A DNA stretch of 64,000 nucleotides from Laburnicola sp. R22_1 (GCA_014281115.1 JACONQ010000018.1:744001-808000); one strand, 5' to 3'. Counted from the stretch's first letter, positions 12,394 through 25,700 are shown. Notes: generated from the sequence alone by a model not told the origin. Numbers and translations: made by a program.

Positions 12394-13403
12394 TATTCCT
12401 TTAGATATATTAGTAGTAGTAGATTGTCTTAATGTATATTTTTATACTCTACCTTAGAGTACCCTATTAAATATACTATAGTAAGCTAGGACCCTAAGTA
12501 ATATTCTTAAATTTAGATTCTAGTTAAAGCTTATACGCAACTCTTTTATTTAGTCTCTACTTAATACTAAATTAAGCTACTTATAGCTTATTAAAGGTGC
12601 TAAACTTATATTTTACTATAGTGTACTTTAAAAGACTTATACTAAGGAACTTAAAAAGTAAATTAAGGTTCTAATAAAGCGAAAAACGCGTAAAAGAAAG
12701 CGTATTTAGAAAGGTAAGACGCTAGACTTTACTTAGAAAGTAGATTTAGGAGTAAAAAGCCCTTCTATTAGGGTAAAGTTATTAAAAAGGGCGTAAGGTA
12801 GTAGTAAGGGAGAGGTAGGTTTCTTAACACAACACTATTATAGGAGATGCGGAGAGCCTAGGTATAATATAAGAATCTATTAGATAGATAAAGAGATAGA
12901 GAAGGAGTTAGATATTACTCTTAGTAGCTTATTTTTAGATAGTATTAATAGTAAATTAGAGTGATTTTATTATAGGTTACTATAAGGCTAAAAATAATAG
13001 GTTAACTTTATCTTATAATAGTACGCACTTAGTAACTAAAAATTAGATAAAGTACTACTTAAGATATAGTATACTTTACTACAAATTAAATTAAGTATAC
13101 TATATATTGCCTATATATAGTATAGTAGATAATATATTATATATTATAGGGAGTCTTATTATAAGTTTATACTACTAAGAAAGACTCCTTAGCTTTGCGT
13201 GGCTATAGTAGTCGCGTAAAGAGGCTATATAATATAAAAAGTATATTAAATAGTAACTTAGTATATTATAAGTTATAGTAGATTATTATAAGTCACTATA
13301 AAGTAATATTAGTGGTGTTTTATAATAAGTTATAAGGGACCTTAAAGTTGCTAAGAAAAACTATCTAGCGGACTAATCTGTTCGGGCTATTAATAGAATA
13401 TAT

Positions 13404-14169
13404 TATAGCGTATATAGTACACCTAGTTTATTATTACTACTATTATTAGTTATCTATACTTACATACTACTTATATAATATACTTACTTAGCTAAGCTAA
13501 TATAATTACTAGAAGAATCTTATATATCTATATAACACTCTTATTATACTAGAGATTATTAATAAACACTTTATTCTCTACTTTTTACCCCTCTTTTTAG
13601 ATTTTATTACTAATAAGATGTAATTTTATCTACTAAAGTAGTGTGGAGGAATAAACTCTACCACACTAGTCATATGGTAAGCCGGTGCCCGATCGACTCT
13701 TAAGGATTTAATAGGCGATTTCTTTCTTCTAGCACATATAACTTAATCTATCTTTCTACTAAGTCTCGATTAAGACTAGGTTCTCTCATAGTAGAAATAT
13801 AGTTTTCTTAGTTTTTATAAACTAAATAAGCTACTAATCTAGCTAGTATATAAAGATTACCTTATAAATAGTTAGGTATACTAGGCTTCTATAGATAATT
13901 ATTTTATAAATAGAATAGAACTCTAGTATTATTACCTTAGTAGTAGCGGCATAAATCTTTAGCGTGTACTTTTTAGTAATAGTAAGTACTTCTTTAGAAA
14001 TATTATTAATTCCTAAATAGATAATAGGGCGTGGAGGTATATATAAAGAGATAGTAGAAGATTTATTAAGAATAATCTTAATATAGTAATAGAGTAATAA
14101 ATATATATTTAGTATATATTACCTTTATCCCACTTATAAGCAAAGTAGTATATACCTATTAATATATTA
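13404..14169. repeat. Dispersed repeat family R, left part (interrupted by P2)
   Basis: Bases from about 13430 to 14169 align with 30050-30645, and the alignment continues after P2 at 16676-16990 against 30655-30955. P2 therefore jumped into an older repeat of roughly 0.9 kb. No coding capacity was recognised, and the left terminus of the family is not defined. Confidence 0.75.
13642..13789. mobile_element. 148-bp insertion with 5-bp target duplication
   Basis: Compared with the paralogous repeat at about 30235-30265, this stretch is extra. It is flanked by AGTAG on both sides (13637-13641, 13790-13794). It begins TGTGGAGG, forms a short terminal hairpin (TGTGG / CCACA), and is visibly richer in G+C than its host. 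A solo LTR or a small nonautonomous element would fit. The right end (CTCTCAT) is not a clean TG..CA terminus. Confidence 0.6.
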
Positions 14170-14603
14170 ACATATTCTATTAGTAGCCCGGACAGATTAG
14201 TCCGCCGGATAGTTTTTCTTAGCAACTTCGAGGTCCCTTATAACTTATTATAGAACACCACTAACGTTACTTTATAGTGACTTATAATAACCTACTATAA
14301 CTTACAATATACTACTATTTAGTCTACTTTTTACGTCGTGCAGCCTCTTTGCGCGGCTGCTATAGTCGCGTAAAGCTAAGGAGTCTTTCTTAGCAATACG
14401 AACTTATAATAAGACTCCCTATAATATACGATATATTATCTACTATACTATACGTAGGCAATATATAGTATACTTATTGTGATTCGCAGTAAAGCATACT
14501 ATATCTTAAGTAGTACTTTATCTAATTTTTAGTTACCAAGTACGTACTATTGCAAGATAAAGTTAACCCGTTATTTTTGGCCTAATAGTAACCTATAATA
14601 AAA

Positions 14604-16595
14604 TCACTCTAATTTACTATCAACACTATCTAAAAATAAGCCACTAAGGGTAATATCTAACTTCTCCTCTATCTCTTTATCTATCTAATAGGTCCTTGAG
14701 TTGTGTCCAGACTCTCTGCATCTTCTACAGCGGCGTTGTGTTAAGGGACCTGCCTCTCCCTTACCACTATCTCGCGCTCTTTTCGACAACTTTACCCTAA
14801 TAGAAGGGCTTTCTACTTCTAAATCTGCTCTCTAAGTAAAGCCTAGCGTCCTACCTTTCTAAATGCGCTTTCTTTTACGCGTTTTTTGCTTTGTTAGAAC
14901 CTTAATTTGCTCCCTAAGTTTCTTAATACGGGTCTCTTAAAGTACATTATAGTAGAGCATGAGTTTAGCACCTTTTATAAGCTGTAAGTAGCTCAATTTA
15001 GCATCAGGTAGAGACCGAATAAAAGAGTCGCGTACGAGCTTTAACTAGGATCCAAACTTAAGTATATTACTTAGGGTCCTGGCTTGCCATAGTGTATCTA
15101 GTGGGATACCCTAAGGTGAAGTGTGAATATGCACATTAAGGCGATCTACCACTACTAACGCATCTAAAAGAATAAGCCTAGAGGCCTTAAAGGCTTTCTT
15201 ACAGTTTTCTAGTATAAATATATTAAAAAACGCGTTGTAAAAGGCTAGTAGGAAGCCCTCTTTGTTAATATAAAAGACGCGTCGACGCGCTAAGTCCCGC
15301 ACGCGCTAGGAGTACTTTAGCTTTAGTGGCGCGAAACAGACTACATTAAGCGGCTGGAGGATATAAGATAAGTGCGCTGGCATATAGAGTGTTAGAATCT
15401 TCTATTCTAGACAATAATTCTTAAAATCCTAGGAGTAGTGGCTCTTATAGCTGTCTAGAATAAGTAACCTTTATAACTCCACTATGCGCGGCCTTGTATA
15501 CGCGTTAAAGTGCTTTAACCACGCGACTCTAAGCTCGCTGTTAGTTTAGCTAGTCTTAGAGACTAAGAGCTTCTAATCGCAGGGAATACTAGTCTCCTTA
15601 TACTACGCTGAGATATAGACTCGCCCTTTGTAGATAATAAAGGGCGGAGTAGTATACCTAGCAGCGCAAATACTCTAAATTACTATAACCTACTTGCGGT
15701 TGCCTAGCTAAACAAGCGTAGATTAAGAATGTCTTTCTAAACTAGTTATAACCTTTATTAAGCTAATAACTTCTATCTAGAAGCCTATCTTATTAAAGTT
15801 ATAGATGTCTTTATTCTTGTCAGATATACGGGTATTCTTGATGAGTTGAGATGGAAAAGTGGTGGGTTGATTGATTGATTGTGTGTGTTCTGTCGGAGAA
15901 GCTCGGCTACCGCGAGAAGTAACTATCTAGTACTAAGCCGCACTAGTACTATTTAGACTAGTACAGGGGCAGTGTAAAACAGTAGTGCGCCAGCCTCCTT
16001 AGTGTATTTCACTGTGAAATCACTGTGATTTACACTAATTACCACTGTAAGGGGCCATATGATCGTACACACCTACCCACTGGATTTTACAGTGACTGTC
16101 TATCTGACAATTCTACACTCTATACTTGGCTTTTGTGTCTTCCACTAGCTAAAACCACGCGTTTATAACCTCTAGGTCTTCCTGTTATATTCTCTATTAG
16201 TTTTTCGCTTAATTAAAAGCCATTTTAAGCTTAGGTACGCGCTTTACAAAGCGCTAAGCCTAGCATTATCCTATAGGGTCTCTATATCGCGTAGCTAGCA
16301 GTTTGTTGGCTATATTTTCCACCTTACCTAGCTAGGGTGCAAATCCTCGCGAATCTAGGTTAAGGATATACTGTATGAGCGTCTGCTCTTTAGTTGCGGT
16401 AAGCTTTGCCATGCCTAATTGTGTATCTGCTTAGGCGATAATTCTGTTAATTTAATTACTTAGTATAGACTTTAGGATATTATATACTGCAGTAGCGCGT
16501 CGCAGGCTTAAAATTTGCTTATTCTAATAAGCGTAAAGGGCAAGCTTAGTTCTGCCTTCTTAATTAGATACTAACGCGTCGTGTTATTAAGACAT
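14604..16595 (-). pseudogene. P2 transposase (pogo, DDE_1-type) with C-terminal zinc knuckle
   Basis: The start ATG is at 16595-16593 and the stop TGA at 14606-14604. An N-terminal HTH-type DNA-binding region (about 16590-16150) is followed by the first DDE block (NFNKIGF-like, about 15790) and a block ending ILQPLNVVCFAPLK near 15320-15360, where the third acidic residue of LQPLD reads Asn. The residue string CRRCRESGHN near 14720 is a CCHC zinc knuckle missing its last Cys. In-frame TAG/TAA codons and the solo LTR at 15818-16109 disable the gene. The open stretch 15111-15302 is a fragment of this frame, not a separate gene. Confidence 0.8.
15818..16109. mobile_element. Solo LTR inside P2, hardly mutated
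   Basis: The 292-bp segment starts TGTCAGATA and ends TATCTGACA, perfect 9-bp inverted ends of TG..CA type. It is flanked by the 5-bp duplication ATTCT (15813-15817, 16110-16114). The homologous place in P1 (about 4372) has the uninterrupted sequence. Unlike its host it is not AT-biased and keeps many CpG/CpA sites, so it arrived after RIP of P2 or was too short to be recognised. It contains inverted copies of CACTGTGA/TCACAGTG. Confidence 0.88.
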
Positions 16596-16675
16596 TATAA
16601 TTTATAGTGAAGTGTTGTAGTCTTAGCAAAAACTATTCGGCGGACTAATCTGTTCGAACTACTAATAGAATATGT

Positions 16676-16990
16676 TAACTTATATTATTTATAATAATCT
16701 AGATAGTAGTTTATAACTTAGAAGAGTAAAAAAAATTAACTATAGTATAGTTCCGCGAAAGTTTTATTTCTCTCCTACTAAAGTTCTAAGTAGTCTCTTT
16801 ATAAAGAATTTGCTTATAGAAGTAGCCCTACGCTAAGACTACTAAGCTTACTTAGTAGTTTAAACACACATTTTTATAAATACCTTTTTATGCTTTTTTA
16901 ATTACTAAGCAGGAGACTCTACTTTGTAATTATATTATTTAAGATAAAAGCCTTTATTATGCTACCCCTAGGTAGTTAATTTAATATCAC
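16676..16990. repeat. Dispersed repeat family R, right part
   Basis: About 310 bp from TTAACTTATATTATTTATAA to CTAGGTAGTTAATTTAA. The same right end recurs at 30655-30955 and 33835-34040 (plus sense) and at 31086-31205 and 48465-48580 (inverted). It contains an imperfect palindrome around CTAAGCTTACTTAG. The 33.8-kb copy is the least mutated. Confidence 0.75.
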
Positions 16991-16994
16991 ATTA

Positions 16995-17190
16995 TAGACT
17001 AAATAGATACTCTAGAGTTAGTTTAGGATAGAGTCTTATATAATCTAGAGTTAGGTTAGGGTTAGAGTTATATGCAAGTAGGGTTAGATTAGAATTAGAG
17101 TCTTATATAATCTAACCTAACCTTAACCTAACTCTACTTATATAAGACTCTAACCCTAACCTAACCTATACCTATTTGCCAGTCTAATAG
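16995..17190. repeat. Inverted TTAGG-rich repeat tract
   Basis: Direct units of the type GTTAGGTTAGGGTTAGAGT face units of the type CTAACCCTAACCTAACC about 60 bp away, making a large palindrome. A closely similar palindrome is at 39190-39345, and one-sided tandem versions are at 28880-29050 and 31810-31975. The words resemble the fungal telomere repeat TTAGGG, but the units are irregular and the position is internal. Confidence 0.7.
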
Positions 17191-17886
17191 TAGTTACTAT
17201 GCACTTGCTCCCTAATTATTTATAATCGCTCTAATACCTATTAAAAGTTACTTAAAGCGTGTATAGAAAACTAAGCTCTATTATTACTATTATTAGTGAT
17301 TACGCTACTTACGCATTGCGCTTTAAGTTATCTAACACTATAATAACTAAAAGAATCTAATATGTCTACGTAATACTCTCCTCCTCTAGTAACTTATTAA
17401 TAAGTATCTTTTTTTCTTTTCCTTTAATTTTGCCGCTCTCTATTACTACCTTTCTAACTAGTAGTATTATACTAATAAGAAACTATAGTAGAAACTTTAT
17501 ATACTCTTTACACCTTAAGTTACTAATCTATTACTAGCCTAACTAGTATACTAAAACTGCCTTATATAGGCTAAGGCATACCTTTTACTTTAACCTATTA
17601 ATAATACTCTAGATAGAGTAGTATTCTAGTGTAAATTTAGTAACTTTAAGCGGACAGATTATTAGAGCGTACTTTTAGATACAGTGGGATACAATAAAAA
17701 AAGTTACTTAGAAAGTTACCTTTTTAAAACTCTTATAACCTATTTAATCAATTGGCTAAAAATATACTAAATACCTTATTTTAAAGAGAAGGTTTAGAAG
17801 GTTTTAACTATTAATAGAATATTAGCTAACTAAGTATAAGTCTTAGCATATATAACCTTAAACCTAAAGCTTTTTTTAACTCTATA
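17191..17886. other. AT-rich RIPped DNA, no gene recognised
   Basis: No coding region, RNA gene or element terminus was recognised. Stops are frequent in all frames. Confidence 0.6.
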
Positions 17887-18952
17887 TTTAGAGCTCTATA
17901 ACTTTTTAATTAATGTTTAGTTTTATTTTAAATTTTAACTAGCCATTCTAGGTTTATAGTAGATTATATAAGCAAATTTCCAAGCTAAGTCTTCTCTCTA
18001 ACTTTTTTATATTTTAGGTATAAAAATCTAGGATATGCTTATATAAGCACTAATTATATAATTTCTTAGTAATCTTTCAGTTTATAATAATATCTTTCTA
18101 GATTTAAATTCTTCTTTTTTAAATCCTTAAAATGGCTCCAAAATTTACCACACTCGAATCTAACGTTCTTCTTTATTTAAAGGCTAAAACGCCTAATTTT
18201 ACTATTGCTACTACTTTAAATAAACTCTTAAAAAGTATAAAGAATACTATTTATCGTATTAAAGAGAAGGAAAAGGAGAATTATAATATAGAAAGAGTTA
18301 GTAAAGAAAGGGTTTCTAAGATAACCTCTAGAGCTAAAAGAGTTATTAATAGGGATTTAATTAAAATCCCTAAGAAAGAAAATAAAAGATTATTATTAGA
18401 AAATAGTCTAGGAATAGCTAAAAGAACTTCATAGTACTTCTTAAAAGAGGAGGATTATTCTTTTAATAAGGCTACTAAAAAGCCTTTATTACATAAAAAA
18501 GGTAATAATAGATTATTATTTGCTAAAGAAAGAGTTAAAAATATAAGAAATATAGTCTTTTCTAAAGTTATATTTTCTAATAAGTTAGCAATATAAAGGG
18601 AGCATGGTAGTAGAAGTGAATACTATTAAAAGAAAAGAAATAGTAAAGTTAACAAAGAAATAGTTTCTACTAAAAATTCTAGTAAGTATTTTAAAGTTCT
18701 ACCTAACTTAAAAAAATCTTCCTTTTTCTCTCTATTGTTTTATAATTTTATTTTTTTAATAACTATTATACTAATTTAATAATAGCCCGTAATATTACTA
18801 TTTAAATCTGGGGAGCAATTTGGATAGGCGATAGATCTAGATTAGAGTTTATTAAAACTTCTAATTAGTCTACTAGCTTTACTAATAAGGATTATTTAAA
18901 TAAAATCCTTATACCTATAGTTAAACCTATAGTTAAAAGGAGTAAGTGTAAG

Positions 18953-19127
18953 ATCGTAGGTATAATGCTTAATCTATTAATTTACTACTAAGGCAATCTC
19001 TTAAAAAAAGGAAAGTAGGTCTAAAGGCTATAAGGCCTAAGAAGAAAACTCTAACCTAGCCAAGGCTAATCTAGGCCAGTCTAGGGCAACTAGGGAGTTA
19101 CGCTACTATAGGGAACGCGTTATAACA
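18953..19127 (-). repeat. G2 3' LTR
   Basis: This 175-bp LTR matches 26230-26405 with a few C/T and G/A differences. Its ends are ATCGTAGGTA and GCGTTATAACA. Confidence 0.88.
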
Positions 19128-19799
19128 AAGCTCCCTTTCTTTAAAGGATCTTAACCCTAAGGTTGCTAGAGAAATATTCCTAAATAGGCTAGCTAAGCTC
19201 GCTTAACTAGTCTATTTTAGACTAGCGTATCTTTATAAGTTTACTCCTAGTTTTACCGCTCTATTACCTCTTCTCTTTACTCTTCCTATATTGCCACTTA
19301 TTCTAGCGTAAGTACCTTCCAGGATAGGCGCTTCTAGTAGGATCTGATAAGAGTAATCTAGGGTAATCTAGACCTCTTCTAGACTAAAACACCCCTAATC
19401 TAGAGTTTTCTCGGGTCTGCGGGGGGTTTCCCTATACCTATCTAGGCTTATCTAGAGCTAATAACGCTTGATAGTCCGCATTAACGTCGCCCAATCCTTT
19501 TTTTTCGACTTATTTAACCTTCTTAGAATAGCCTCGGCTCTAGTTAAGTCTAATCTAGGCCTATCTAGCCCTATCTCACCTTTATTAAGATGTCTGGTAC
19601 TTTGTAGAGGTTAAAGAAAACAGCCTAGAATAATACACTTATTATAATAAACTTCTATATAACTTATCTCTAGAGTCTAGTAAATAAGCTCTATAATAAT
19701 AAAGTTAAGGAAGTTTATTCTTACTAGTTCTTCTAAGAGGACTATAGAGCTCTATAGAACTATAAGACCTATATCTTAGATAGTGTTATTAATTCTAGC

Positions 19800-22700
19800 T
19801 AGGACAATTTTATACTTAAGTGCGTTAAGTACGCTAATACTAGTTAGGATTATTTCTAGGTAAGTAGGGCCAACCTAGGCATATCTAGGCCTCTCTAGAG
19901 TTCTTAAGGGCCTCCTAATATGTTTAGGTTCTCTAGTGTCTTATTTCTAAGCTCTAGGCCGCTATAAAGCTCATCCTCCTAGATCCTAGCAGCCTTTGTC
20001 TCACTAAGGCTAAATTAGACGTAAGGGCATTAAAGGAGATTCCTAAGGTCCCTAAGGATTCTAAGGCCTCCTAGCCTATCTTGCCTCCCCTTAAGGAGGC
20101 TTCTATTTAGTTGCAGAAGGTCTTTAAGAATATCTAAATATAAGTTTCTCCTATCTAGGCCTATTAAGGCCTTCTAAGGCTAATTTTGGGGTAGCTGTAC
20201 TAAGGGCAAGTATGCTAGCAATAAGGACACTCCGCTACACTTTGGCTAGACTAACTTTTCTACTAATAGCTTTCTTTTCCTTAGGCTTACTAAGAAGAAG
20301 AAGGCTAAGGCCAAGAAGAATTAGAAGTGTTTAGCAAATAATAACGTAGGCGGTCTTATGAGTACCCCATATAAGCGGGCTAGAGGTAAAGGTAAGGTAG
20401 TAGGCAATGCTAATCTCTCTACTATTAAGATAATCTAAACTTCTTAAGCCCTATCTAGGGTAATCTAGGCTAACTAATATTAGACTCGCTTAAGTGCGCT
20501 TAAGAACGCGTTAAACTTCCTAGTTAAGAGGGTGTGGCTAGGTTCTAAGGCTTTGGAGCGTGCAAAGAGGGATTTTAAGTCGTTATAGTAGTAGGTGCGC
20601 ACCTGGGATTAGAATCCTTAGACTTTCTAGGCCTGTTTGGCCCTTTCTAGCATTTTCATAGTCTAAGATACCCTCCTTTTAGCGTTTGCTGCCTCCCTTT
20701 AGCTTTTAGAAGGGGCTAAGGGCCTTATTTAGTCTTGTTTATAGGTCTAGAGAGGTAGCTTTAGCCTAGTTTAGCCTTAATTAGGCTTGTTTGTGGTCGG
20801 CTCCCTAGTTTATAGATCTTAGATACTAATTAGTTTAGGTTCTTAGTAGAGAAGCTTTTCTATACTTTGCTTTTATAATCCTTTATATTATATATTTATA
20901 ATAGTATTTTTGTCTATTTTATAATACTATTACTTCTTAGAGTCCGCGATTGCGTACTATTACTTGCCTATCTACCTACTAGGGCTAGTCTAGGCTAATC
21001 TAGGCCTTTTTAGGGTTATCTCTACTCCTTCTTATTTTAGAGGGCAACCCCGGCCTCTGCATAGCCTGTGGGCCTCTTTTAGGGCCTATCTTTACCTCTA
21101 ATAGATTTACGTCCTTTATAAAGCCTATGCGCTTAAAGAAAGCCTTTATTACTATGTTAGAAATGTCTTTTACTAGTAACTATTAGTTTTCTTTATTACT
21201 ATACTCTTTCTACTTTACTTTGTACAGTCGCCTACTATTCTCTTTTATTCTACCCTTAATCTATTTAACTAGGTATATGTCTAGACCTATTTATAGTATC
21301 ACGACCTTAGAAGGACTTTGCTCCCACTATATAAGTCCTTCTAGGGCCAATTACTCTAGTAGGCACACGTGGAATACTAGGTAGATCTAGAAGTCCTTAG
21401 GCAGGCTTAGTTTGTACGCCTAATCCCCTACTTAGCGTAGAACTTTGTAGGGATTCTAGTACTTATAGTCTAGCTTCTTTTTTAGTCTTAATAAGGCCAG
21501 ATTCTATATATTAAGGTAGACTATGTCTTCTATAGTAAACTCTACTAGTTTGTGCTTAGAGTTATATACCTTTGCCTAGTAAGTCTAGACTTTTATTATA
21601 GTTTCTTATATAATAGCCCTTATCTAGACTATTCTAGTCATATTAGCAATAGCCTAAGGTGTGTTACCCCTTAATTAGAGTTCTTTAGCCACGCTAGTAG
21701 TTAGTAGGTTATATTTATACATAGCCTAGAAAGGCGACTTTTCTATAGAGCTGTGTACGCTATTATTATATAAGTTCTCTGCCTCTAATAGTAATAAGGC
21801 CCAATTGTCCTACTTATTATTATAGAAGACTTATAGGTACTACTCTAGCGTCTAGTTCTGCCTCTTAGTCTGCCCATCTATCTGCGGGTAAAAGGTAGTT
21901 AAAAGTAGCTATTTTAACTCTAAGCACTACGCAAAGGTGCTCTAGTATCCTAATATAAATAGGCTACTCCTATTTATTACTATTAATCTTAGGGGACTAT
22001 AAAGCTATATAACCTCCCGCTAAAAGATCTTAGTTAGCTTTACTATAGTTATATTCTTGCGAATAGTTATATAGTAGGCCATTTTACTAAAGCGATCTAT
22101 AATTACTAGTATACTATTATACTTGTAGTTATGCACCCTACTCTTAGGGAGGTCTATAATTATATCTATTATTATATCTTGCTAGGGACCTATTAGGATT
22201 AGTAAGCTGTTAAGTTAGTCATACTATGTGTGTCTAGTAGGCTTAACCCTTATATAGGCCTTATAAGTTAGGACGTAATTCTTAATAAACTAATGGGCCC
22301 TAGGCTACTAGAACTCCCTCTAGATAATATTAAGTGTTCTCGCGAAACTAAAATAACCTGCCAGCGAATTATTATAATAGTGTCTTAAGGTTTTAATTCT
22401 AACGCTAGCTAGCATGTATAGGCAACTATTAAACTAGAGTAGATAACTCTTAATTAGGCTTTACCGCTCTATTTATAGTAGGCGATCCTCTATAGGGTAT
22501 AAGAGACTTGCCCTTACTCTAACTACTATTAGGTCGCTTATTATTTCTTTAAAAATAGCTTAAAGTAAGGGGTTTTTAAATTCCCCTTATTACGTATTCT
22601 CTAGGGTAGGTCTTTCTCCAGGTCGCGTAATCCGCGTGGTGGCTGCTAGCCTAGACTCTTTTAGTCTCTTCTAGGATGTTTTAGCTTCCCTAAGCTTTAG

Positions 22701-25700
22701 CTTACTTTAAAGCTCTCTAAGTAGCCTTTTTTAGAAACTATTTATTCTATTAGGCCTTTTCGCTCCTTCTAACTAGTAGTTAGGCCTTCTTAAGGGTCTA
22801 TCCGCTGGGTTTGTTTTTCCTAGGCAGTGTCTAATCCTAAAATTAAATAAGGCGAGCTATTTAGCCTATTAGGCCTAGTGTTAGGTTAGGACTTTAGTTG
22901 TTATAAACCCCTATAGGTTAGTATAATTTATTAGGAGCTCTATCTACTCTATAGTGCCTTCTAAGTAGTGCCTCTAGTGTTTAAAGGCTTTTACTATTAT
23001 AAGTAGCTCTCTATTATATGTGTTATAATTACGCTTAGCCTGGCTTATCTTACGTAAGTAGAAGGTAACTAGGTGCCATTATTTCTTTTCTTAGGGCCCT
23101 AGGTGTGGTTAACTTAAGATGCTAGATATTACGTATCTAGAGACGTTAGTCTTTACCCTTAAGGGCAATTTAGGGTTAAAATGGGCTAATAAGAGTCCAT
23201 TGGCAAAGCTTTGCTTTAGTTGCTTAAACGCAGTCTAAGTCTCGCTTAATAGGGTAATAGGTACTAATTTCTTCTTATATTGTTAGTAACTACCACGAGC
23301 CGACCCTTCTAGTCGCTAGGTAAGTATATGTAGGGGGCTTGCGACTCTTAAAAATCCTTTAATAAATCTTTGGTAGTAATTAGTAAAGCCTAGGAAAATT
23401 CTTATATCCTATACTAACTTAGGCTCTGGCCACTTCTATATGCTCTTAACTCTATTTTCTTCTATATATACGCCCTCTAGGCTTACTATAAATTCTAGAT
23501 AGCCTACCTCTTAGGTGTAGAACTTACACTTAGAGAGTTTAACGTATAGCTTATACTAGATAAGCTAATTTAGCACTATCTTTACGTGTTTAATATATTT
23601 TTTCTTACTTTGGAAATATATAAGAATGTTGTCTAAGTATATAATATAATAGACATTAAGTAAGTCTAATAGCACACTATTAATATAGCTCTAAAAGACT
23701 ATGGGGGCGTTAGTTAACCTAAAGGGCATTACTATGTACTTGTAGTGGTCATATCTAGTCTAGAATACTATCTTTTATTTATCGCCTACCTTAATTTATA
23801 TATAGTAATAGGCCTTTCTTAGGTCTAATTTAGTATATATAATAGTGGATCCTAGCTAGTCTAGTAACTTTTAGCTTAGTGGGAGTAGGTAATGGTTTTT
23901 TGTAGTCACTATGTTTAGTCTATAGTAATCTACGCATAATTATAATCCCCTATCCTTCTTCTTTATAAAAAGAATTAGTGCTTTTACTTTTAATTATAAG
24001 TGGCGTATTTAGCCTCTTTTAAGGTTTCTCTTAATATACTCCTTTAAGACCTATGCCTCTGGCGCTAATAGGCGATAGAGCGGTCTAAAGGGTACCTTCT
24101 TACCTGCCTTAATATTAATAGACATTTTGTAAGGCTTATAGTCTGCTAGTAGGGTAGTGTCTACTTCTAAGAAGGCTTCTTTAAATCTTCCTTAGTAAAC
24201 CTCGGGTAGAATGGTTTTGTTTAGACTAGATTAGTCTAGACTAACTCTATACATAACAAAATAGTCATTGTTAGCGTTCTTAGCAGTATTTGCGAATTGT
24301 TATGGCCTCTTTATAGCGACCTTTTAAAATTTGCGCTTGCTATTATTAAATTGTAATATATAAGTAGTAAAGTTAAGTAGTAAGTTTTATTTAGTTAACT
24401 AGGGCATTCCTAGCACTATATTAAACCCTTTAATGTTCCCTATAATAAATTTGTCTAACCTAGCCTAGGTTTGCCTATGGCTGTCTATTATTGCGTAGGC
24501 TAGCTTGGTCTGGCCTTAAACCTCTAATTTAACTCTGTTTAGAGCCTTATAAGTCTAGTTTGTATTTGCTTTTAGTTAGACTATAACTCTCTCTACTATC
24601 CTAGTACTAATAAAGTTGGCCTCTATATTATAGTCTACTAGGGCCCTCACTTGAAAGGAGCCCGCTACTGTTTAGATAACCCCTTCTAGGGCAATTAGGA
24701 ACCCTCTAGCCTAATAGGGGCCTCTTGCCTCTAAGATAGCTATGGCGAGCAATCTTTATCTCTCTGTGTATATAATAGAGCCTGTTGGTCTAAGGGACAG
24801 ATAACCTAGGGCTTGTCTTTTCCTACCTTTATCTTTTGCTTTGGGTAGTTGTCTTTATAGTGCCCTTACTTATAATAGTAAAAATAGTTGTTCTTTTTCT
24901 AGTCTAGTAGTAATTGTGTCTTATAACGCTTATTCTATTCCTTACATTGCGGGTTATGGCGCCTCTGGCCTAGTCTAGTGTTGTTTAACCTAGATTGTTT
25001 CTGGCTAGTTATGCCTTGCCTATTATCCTCTTAGGCCTTCTTATTATTATTCTTTTACTTTTGCTTGCCTAGCTTTGGCCCTTAGATAACCCGCTAGTGT
25101 TAGTTGGCTATCTCCTCTAGTTAGATAAGGCTAGTCTACTACTATAGTTACTATTAGAGCCTCTTTACTACTCGACTGTCTAGAGTAGAGAAGAAATCGC
25201 TAATATGCTAATTATTATAATTATCTAAGGCATAATTAGGGTTAGTCTCTTCCCACTAATTCTTAAGATAGTTTAGGAGTTTAGTTAGGGTCTAATAATC
25301 CTACTTTCCGTTCTTAATGCGCTAATAAGCCTCTTGTTTTCTTTTCTAACTCGATCCTAGGGTGTCCACTATAGTCTACTTTATTAGTTTTTATATTACC
25401 TTACACTCGCGTTTACGCTTAGAGATTTTCTAGACTACCCTATTTTAGAAGTTACGTTATATATTCTTAAGATAGTGGTGTACAAACCTTATCTAGGCTA
25501 GATTAGTGCTAAGGGCTAGTGCGTATTAAATATAATCTTTGTAGCCTTTTGCCTAGGCGTTTAGTTTCTTCTAGCCTCTTTCTTTAAATTAGGGAGGCTC
25601 TGATAGTTTTAGTAGTTGTAGGTCTAAGCTAGCTATTATTATTTAGGGTAGGACGATAGGCGCGATGCTAGTCCTTAGGGACTTCTTCTTATCCTTTTTG

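Larger units (their letters stand above)
3884..12964 (+). pseudogene. P1 transposase (HTH, DDE, zinc knuckle), RIP-inactivated
   Basis: The frame parallels the better-preserved P2 gene. The start codon is lost (ATG to ATA at 3884-3886). The N-terminal DNA-binding part lies at about 3890-4330, and the first catalytic region (Asn-Phe-Asp/Asn-Lys-Thr-Gly-Phe) near 4375-4400. The coding frame is interrupted by the insert at 4799-5434 and by G1, and resumes at 12399. It ends at the TGA at 12962-12964, shortly after a degraded CCHC zinc knuckle (about 12840-12880). Many TAG and TAA codons stand where P2 has Gln. The gene is dead. Confidence 0.75.
3804..13403 (+). mobile_element. Pogo-type DNA transposon P1, split by two later insertions
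   Basis: Terminal inverted repeats begin ATATATTCTATTAGTAG at 3804 and end with the reverse complement at 13403, flanked by TA on both sides (3802-3803, 13404-13405). Removing the gypsy element G1 (5649-12393 plus 5-bp duplication) and the 636-bp insertion at 4799-5434 leaves about 2214 bp. This agrees with the 2209 bp of the inverted sister copy P2. The two copies align over their whole length, so the nesting order is certain: P1 first, then the two insertions. Confidence 0.9.
14170..16675 (-). mobile_element. Pogo-type DNA transposon P2
   Basis: The inverted repeats start ACATATTCTATTAGTAG at 14170 and end at 16675, with TA on each side (14168-14169, 16676-16677). Net length is 2209 bp after removing the solo LTR and its duplication. 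It is the inverted sister of P1. Both ends contain two tandem 17-bp motifs (see findings). It is inserted in repeat family R, and the uninterrupted form of R is at about 30640-30660. Confidence 0.9.

Noticed and set aside
17040..17180. True telomere
   Set aside because: Units are irregular, occur in both orientations and are followed by tens of kilobases of sequence.
18132..18434. Independent 100-aa gene
   Set aside because: It is the surviving N-terminal part of the split Tc1-type transposase.
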